Shown one piece after another: positions 25,223 to 28,783 of a stretch of 28,783 nucleotides of DNA; positions within the stretch are counted from its first letter, which is position 1, and each line of letters starts with the position of its first letter. Origin of the DNA: Pseudomonadota bacterium (GTDB taxonomy: Bacteria; Pseudomonadota; Alphaproteobacteria; Rhizobiales; Xanthobacteraceae); the NCBI GenBank assembly GCA_023451825.1, contig JAEXYA010000006.1, positions 1 through 28,783 of the forward strand, written 5' to 3'. Position numbers and translations under genes: made by a program. Below the pieces are notes generated by a model. It was given only the letters and a program-made list of their open reading frames with translations. It was not told the DNA's origin and did not search any database.

Positions 25223-25242
25223 AAAAAGCCCCCGCGCGGGGC
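25223..25242 (-). terminator. Terminator-like hairpin just before the DUF892 start
   Basis: Read on the minus strand, GCCCC-GCGCG-GGGGC is followed by TTTTT, a compact Rho-independent terminator shape. Its T-run ends only about 14 nt before the ATG of the DUF892 gene. It may end the upstream transcript or act as an attenuator in the DUF892 leader. Confidence 0.55.
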
Positions 25243-25353
25243 AGGGGCGGGACAGGCGCGTCATGCCTTGCCACGCGACAAGTGGAAGTCACTTGCGAAG
25301 TTCCAGCCGGCGCGCCGGACGCGCGCAATTCTTTGTGGATGTCCCGCTAAGCA

Positions 25354-25379
25354 AATGGCCGGGACAAAGCCCGGCCATT
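25354..25379 (-). terminator. Strong hairpin behind the 78-residue gene
   Basis: AATGGCCGGG and CCCGGCCATT pair perfectly (10 bp) around ACAAAG. It lies about 32 bp past the stop of the minus-strand gene at 25411. The T-run is poor (TTGCTT on the minus strand), so termination may be partial. The stem shares the GGCCGGG theme of the short repeats elsewhere. Confidence 0.65.
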
Positions 25380-25410
25380 GCGTCGTCATGTGCTGCTCGC
25401 GCGACGCGAA

Positions 25411-25647
25411 CTACTTCTTCTTCGCGCCGACGCGTTCGACGCTGGCGATCTCCAGCGGCGGCTTGCCGCTCTTCTCGGCGATCTCGGCGTCCTGGTCGGC
25501 GATCGCCTGCTTGGCCGGCTCGTCGCCGTCGAGGCCGCCGAGCAGCTCCGAGGGGACGCGGCGGTTCGAGCGCTGCGAGCCGTCCACATAAGTGACGTTG
25601 AAAAAGGCGAATTCGCCTTTGGGATTGGTACCGGGTTTCTTGGCCAT
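25411..25647 (-). CDS. Small conserved protein of unknown function
   Basis: A 78-residue soluble protein: FAFFNVTYVDGSQRSNRRVP, then SELLGGLDGDEPAKQAIADQ and a basic end VERVGAKKK. The pattern FNV-Y-DG-Q-SNR-VP--LGGLDGDEPA is one I recall from small proteins of Bradyrhizobium-type genomes; its role is unknown. No clear ribosome-binding sequence precedes the ATG. It is followed by a strong hairpin and lies upstream of the DUF892 gene on the same strand, so the two may be partly cotranscribed. The lysine-rich end suggests contact with nucleic acid or acidic partners, but this is speculative. Confidence 0.75.
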   Translation of the reverse strand: MAKKPGTNPKGEFAFFNVTYVDGSQRSNRRVPSELLGGLDGDEPAKQAIADQDAEIAEKSGKPPLEIASVERVGAKKK

Positions 25648-25870
25648 GCGCGGCTTGTCGGCGATGCCAGCGCGAGAGTCAAAGCCAATGCGCGCAGGGC
25701 ATGCATGCCATCAACAGCGCGGTAAAGCCGGGCGGGGTTTGGCGCCTGCATCTGCAAATAGTTCATGTTTTGTTCTTTACTTGAGGTTGTGATCGCGCTA
25801 GCGTCGTATCGTCCTGCTCCACCCGAGAGGGGTGATCGCCATCGTCACGATTGCGGAGCGGGATGCGGTG

Positions 25871-26345
25871 GACGCCGAAACTGCGGCGTCACGCGAGACA
25901 TGAGTGACGCTGTCGGTACTTTGCCGGCGAAACGATGCGGCGCCAGACCTGCCACTGGCAAAGCAAAGGCTCGCCGGCGATTTGCGGGACGATCTCATGG
26001 CTCGCCTGACGGACGACCGCAGCGGCTGGCGGACGGCCCAAGTCGCGAGCCCCCGGCGCATCGCCTTGCGCCATGAGGCAGCGTGAAAGCCCCAGTGAAA
26101 TCCTGCTCGGCGGGAGGACAGGGTGGTGGAAGCGTGGTCAGCCCTCTGGAGTGGTGGATTGAACCTAAGGGTCGGTCACCAGGGGACCAGCGAAGCGAGC
26201 CGGGAGCACCACTGCGTGCGGAACGCCGGTTGTTTCCGGTTCTCCGAAAGTCCTGATGTTCCTCATTCGCGGAGTACCGCGCATCGACATCAGGCCCCAG
26301 GGTGCATCGGGCACCCGGCGTTCCGCGCGCCCTCTTGAAGGAGGG
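25871..26345. other. Non-coding stretch with nested strong pairing
   Basis: The 963 bp between the 78-residue gene and hemE hold no convincing gene. Pairing elements include GACGCCG/CGGCGTC (25871-25890), GCCGGCGA/TCGCCGGC (25923-25978), GGCTCGC/GCGAGCC (25999-26052), GGCGCA/TGCGCC (26055-26072), and a large outer stem GCGTGCGGAACGCCGG with CCGGCGTTCCGCGCGC (26214-26229 / 26315-26330; 16 bp, one G-U). Inside it, CCTGATGT/ACATCAGG (26252-26259 / 26287-26294) encloses CGCGG/CCGCG, and GGTGC/GCACC forms another arm; CCCTC/GAGGG follows (26330-26345). It resembles a structured RNA or a complex dispersed repeat. The part from 25648 to 25870 shows nothing definite beyond the palindrome GGCATGCATGCC (25698-25709). 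Confidence 0.4.
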
Positions 26346-26435
26346 TGGAGTGGGAATGCGGATAGCTCGGGCGCGGAAGCGTCGCGGGGATGTGGCTGTT
26401 TGACGTGTTGAAGATGTGAGACGCGGACGTCGTAA

Positions 26436-26603
26436 TCTCTCTCCCCGGAGCGAAGCGAATGGGGAGGGTGGCGCATAGCGCCGGGTGGGGTCTATCCCCA
26501 CGGTAGGACGACGTCACGTGGGGACAGACCCCACCCGTCTCGAAGCTCGCTGAACGCTCGCTTCGATCCACCCTCCCCAGTCGCTGCGCTCCGGGGAGAG
26601 AGA
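26436..26603. repeat. Long palindromic intergenic repeat, copy 2 (complete)
   Basis: Outer arms TCTCTCTCCCCGG (26436-26448) and CCGGGGAGAGAGA (26591-26603) are perfect. GGGGAGGGTGG and CCACCCTCCCC form the next layer, and GGTGGGGTCTATCCCCAC with GTGGGGACAGACCCCACC the core. The whole 168-bp element can form one long hairpin. It shares most blocks with positions 1-165. It ends 8 bp before the hemE stop, so it may also terminate hemE transcription. Confidence 0.9.
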
Positions 26604-26610
26604 AGGGGAG

Positions 26611-27651
26611 CTACCCCCGAAATGCCCGCACCCGCTTCACCATCTGCTCCACATGGGCCACCGGTGTCTCCGGCTGAATCCCATGGCCGAGATTGAAGAT
26701 GAAACGCCCGCCGGCATAGTTCGCCAGCACGTCATCCACCGCGCGGTCCAGCGCGGCGCCGCCGGCGATCAGCACCAGCGGATCGAGATTGCCCTGCACG
26801 GCGACCTTGCTCTGCACGCGCTCGCGCACGAATGCGGGCTCTGCCGCCCAGTCGATGCTCACGGCATCGATGCCGGTGGCGTCCACATAGCCCGGCAGCT
26901 GCGCGCCGGCCCCGCGCGGAAAACCGATGATCTTCGCATTCGGCACCTTCGCGCGCACGCCATCGACGATGCGCTTGGTCGGCGCCACCGACCAGCGCTG
27001 GAATTCCGCCGCCGGCAGCACGCCGGCCCAGGTATCGAAAATCTGCAGCACCTCGGCGCCGGCGTCCAGCTGGCGCAGCAGATACTGGATCGAGTTCGCC
27101 ACGATCACATCGATGATGGCGGCAAAGGCCTCGGGATGCCGATAGGCCATCATCCGCGCCGGGCCCTGGTCGGGCGTACCGCGACCGGCCACCATATAGG
27201 TCGCCACCGTCCACGGTGCGCCGCAGAAACCGATCAGCGTCTTGTCCGGATCGAGCGCCGCGCGCACCCGGCGCAGCGCCTCGAACACCGGATCGAGTTT
27301 GGTGAAATCCGCATCGCGCGCCAGCGTCGCCACTTGCTCCGGCGTATCCAGCGGATCGAGCCGCGGCCCTTCGCCGACCTCGAAGCGCACGCTGCGGCCG
27401 AGCGCGTAGGGGATCACCAGAATGTCCGAGAAGATGATCGCGGCATCGAAACCAAAACGGCGGATCGGTTGCAGCGTCACTTCGGTGGCGAATTCCGGAT
27501 TGAAGCAGAGATCGAGGAAGCCGCCTGCGGTCTCGCGCACCTTGCGATATTCCGGCAGATAGCGCCCGGCCTGCCGCATCATCCACAAAGGCGGCGTGCT
27601 TGCGCGCTGGCCGGAAACGACATCGAGAAAGGGCTTGCTTGGCTGTGTCAA
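26611..27651 (-). CDS. hemE: Uroporphyrinogen decarboxylase
   Basis: A 346-residue cytosolic enzyme that removes four carboxyl groups from uroporphyrinogen III to give coproporphyrinogen III, the substrate of HemF encoded next door. The family signatures are clear: PLWMMRQAGRYLPEYR (21-36) with the substrate-binding arginines, FSDILVIPYALG with the catalytic Asp76, GFCGAPWTVATYMVAG, and the C-terminal FNLGHGIQPETP with the conserved His. The frame begins with TTG at 27651: no ATG or GTG lies between it and the upstream in-frame stop (~27709), and the protein aligns with the family from there. GGAA lies about 9 nt upstream. It is divergent from hemF. Confidence 0.96.
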   Translation of the reverse strand: MTQPSKPFLDVVSGQRASTPPLWMMRQAGRYLPEYRKVRETAGGFLDLCFNPEFATEVTLQPIRRFGFDAAIIFSDILVIPYALGRSVRFEVGEGPRLDPLDTPEQVATLARDADFTKLDPVFEALRRVRAALDPDKTLIGFCGAPWTVATYMVAGRGTPDQGPARMMAYRHPEAFAAIIDVIVANSIQYLLRQLDAGAEVLQIFDTWAGVLPAAEFQRWSVAPTKRIVDGVRAKVPNAKIIGFPRGAGAQLPGYVDATGIDAVSIDWAAEPAFVRERVQSKVAVQGNLDPLVLIAGGAALDRAVDDVLANYAGGRFIFNLGHGIQPETPVAHVEQMVKRVRAFRG

Positions 27652-27753
27652 AAGCGTGTTCCGCGCTGGGCTGGAAGCCGGAGAAATCTGCGGGCTCCTG
27701 ATACACGCTCATATCCGGCTTGGCGAGGCGCGTGCCCCGTCGCTGTCGCATTC

Positions 27754-27797
27754 TTGATATATCTCAAGGTGTCATTGCCTCGAAACCTGCATATAAC
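27754..27797 (+). promoter_or_regulatory. FNR/FixK-type box and -10 element before hemF
   Basis: TTGA-TATATC-TCAA (27754-27767) matches the TTGA-N6-TCAA core of FNR/FixK sites. TATAAC (27792-27797) is a good -10 candidate and would place the transcription start near 27803, so the box would be centred about 42 bp upstream, the usual place for activation by FNR/FixK-type regulators. It also lies between the divergent starts of hemE and hemF and could influence both. Confidence 0.6.
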
Positions 27798-27801
27798 GCG
27801 G

Positions 27802-28716
27802 ATGAGCATGACGATCCCATTCCCCAAGAAGCCGACGACATCCGATATGTCTCCAGAAATCGACGCGCAGCGGGCCAGCGCAAAATTGTGGTTCGAGGCC
27901 CTGCGCGATCGCATCTGCGCGGAGATCGAGACGCTGGAGCGCGAGGCGCCGGAGGCGCTGTTCCCGGGCGTGCCCGCCAAATTCAGCTTCAAGCCCTGGA
28001 CGCGCAAGACCGGCAGCGGCGGCGGTGTCGGCGGTTTTCTCTCGGGCGGGCGGCTGTTCGAGAAGATCGGCATCCACACGTCGTCGGCGAATGGAAAACT
28101 CTCGCCAGAGATGGCGCGCGCGATGCCGGGCGGTGGCGACCAGCTGGATTACGTTTCCACCAGCATCAGCTTGATCATGCATCCGCGCTCGCCGCGCGTG
28201 CCCACGGTGCATATGAACACGCGTTTCCTCGCCACATCCGTCGGCTGGTTCGGCGGCGGCGCGGATCTCACGCCGATGCTGCCGGATCAGCGCAAGCATG
28301 ATGCGCCGGATACGATCACCTTCCACAAGGCGATGCAGGCCGCCTGCGATGCGCATGATCCCGGCTACTACAAGAAGTTCAAGGCCTGGGCCGATGACTA
28401 CTTCTTCCTGCCGCATCGCGGCGTCGCGCGCGGTGTCGGCGGCATTTTCTACGATCAGCTGAGCCAGGATTTCGAAAAGGACTTCGCCTTCACCCGCGCT
28501 GTCGGCGAGGCGTTTCTGAACGTCTATCCGCGCATCGTCCGCGCACGGATGCAGGAAGCCTGGAGCGAGGAGGAGCGCGCCCAGCAACTGGAAACGCGCG
28601 GGCTCTATGTCGAGTTCAACCTGCTCTACGACAAGGGCACGATGTTCGGTTTGCAGACCGGCGGCAACACCGAGACGATTTTAAGCTCGATGCCGCCGAT
28701 GGTGAGCTGGCGTTAA
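27802..28716 (+). CDS. hemF: Oxygen-dependent coproporphyrinogen III oxidase
   Basis: A ~300-residue cytosolic enzyme that oxidatively decarboxylates coproporphyrinogen III to protoporphyrinogen IX using O2, two steps after uroporphyrinogen III and directly after HemE. Motifs: FKPWTRKTGSGGGVGGFLSG, VPTVHMNTRFLATSVGWFGG, GGADLTPMLP, DDYFFLPHRGVARGVGGIFY and YVEFNLLYDKGTMFGLQTGG. It ends SSMPPMVSWR, about 20 residues earlier than the E. coli enzyme; I recall this short end as usual for alphaproteobacteria. The start is not settled: ATG at 27802 or 27808 would lie at the predicted transcription start, while ATG at 27847 (MSPEIDAQRAS...) would give a 44-nt leader and a typical family N-terminus. 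Confidence 0.95.
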   Translation: MSMTIPFPKKPTTSDMSPEIDAQRASAKLWFEALRDRICAEIETLEREAPEALFPGVPAKFSFKPWTRKTGSGGGVGGFLSGGRLFEKIGIHTSSANGKLSPEMARAMPGGGDQLDYVSTSISLIMHPRSPRVPTVHMNTRFLATSVGWFGGGADLTPMLPDQRKHDAPDTITFHKAMQAACDAHDPGYYKKFKAWADDYFFLPHRGVARGVGGIFYDQLSQDFEKDFAFTRAVGEAFLNVYPRIVRARMQEAWSEEERAQQLETRGLYVEFNLLYDKGTMFGLQTGGNTETILSSMPPMVSWR

Positions 28717-28719
28717 TCT

Positions 28720-28783
28720 GTAGGGTGGGCAAAGCGCAGCGTGCCCACCATCACGTGCTGTGAAAGGGAAGGTGGGCACGCTG
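28720..28783. repeat. Palindromic intergenic repeat (GTAGGGTGGGCAAAGC family), right edge cut
   Basis: GTAGGGTGGGCAAAGCGCAG begins 4 bp after the hemF stop. CAGCGTGCCCACC (28737-28749) pairs perfectly with GGTGGGCACGCTG (28771-28783), and the expected rest of the right arm lies beyond the window. This is a further dispersed palindrome family, distinct from those at 10850, 11584 and 26436. Confidence 0.8.

Noticed and set aside
25386..25766. Minus-strand frame with a signal-like start (HALRALALTLALASPTSRA)
   Set aside because: It runs out of frame over the conserved 78-residue gene and becomes Arg/Ser-rich; the hydrophobic start is probably chance.
26130..26175. GGTTCAATCC on the minus strand, similar to a tRNA T-loop
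   Set aside because: The flanking bases do not form a T-stem, and no acceptor or anticodon arm can be drawn.
25765..26501. Several 60-170 codon frames in the hemE-downstream gap
   Set aside because: They overlap each other on both strands, are rich in Arg, Pro and Ser, lack ribosome-binding sequences, and cross strong palindromes.
26732..27751. Minus-strand frame overlapping hemE starting upstream of it
   Set aside because: It is Arg/Ala-rich with no motif, while the other frame on the same strand encodes the complete HemE.
26653..27801. Long plus-strand reading frame running through the hemE region into hemF
   Set aside because: It is the antisense shadow of hemE joined in frame to hemF; the HemF domain begins only after about 27847 and the hemE side has clear enzyme motifs.

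Overview
The window looks like a chromosomal piece of a high-GC alphaproteobacterium of the Bradyrhizobium / Rhodopseudomonas / Nitrobacter / Afipia group (Nitrobacteraceae). The grounds are a dnaG-rpoD pair whose DnaG lacks the zinc-ribbon cysteines, a small dimeric-type chlorite dismutase of Nitrobacter size, an alphaproteobacterial-type HemF that ends soon after its MPP motif, a GGAAC-N16-CGTT (EcfG-type) promoter, a TTAA-N7-TTAA (CtrA-type) box, and several families of palindromic intergenic repeats. Taxonomy is inferred from reading the proteins, not from a search.

Layout. 1-165: a long palindromic repeat, cut by the window edge. 253-9126: ordinary metabolic and transport genes in convergent or divergent pairs: an MBL-fold hydrolase, a DUF1499 membrane protein, an acyl-CoA synthetase, a LuxR-type regulator divergent from an outer-membrane beta-barrel, an SRPBCC protein, a LysE exporter, an N-formylglutamate amidohydrolase and a gamma-glutamylcyclotransferase-like protein. 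9175-11518: an MFS transporter, a small conserved protein and a chlorite dismutase, with two palindromic repeats. 11793-16184: dnaG and rpoD, the core replication/transcription pair, with a CtrA-type box and a short upstream ORF in the leader of rpoD.

16339-19844 is accessory: an orphan protein of lower GC, a run of four hairpins that may be a small RNA, a small charged protein behind a consensus EcfG general-stress promoter, a 33-residue exported peptide, and a 642-residue membrane protein of unknown function. 20039-22473 holds a PfpI/DJ-1 family protein, a periplasmic MTA/SAH-nucleosidase-like protein and two decayed genes, one of them a remnant of a second PfpI gene. 22697-24400 is the clearest foreign segment: three uncharacterised genes with overlapping stop/start codons and visibly AT-richer DNA, preceded by a perfect 14-bp dyad. 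This cassette is the best candidate for an undescribed system.

24645-25647 carries a DUF892 ferritin-like protein with a histone-H1-like lysine tail and a small conserved protein, each followed by a hairpin terminator. 25648-26610 has no convincing gene but contains nested, strongly pairing sequence and a second full copy of the repeat seen at position 1. 26611-28716 is a divergent pair of haem-biosynthesis genes, hemE and hemF, with an FNR/FixK-type box between them placed as expected for activation of hemF. The window ends inside another palindromic repeat.
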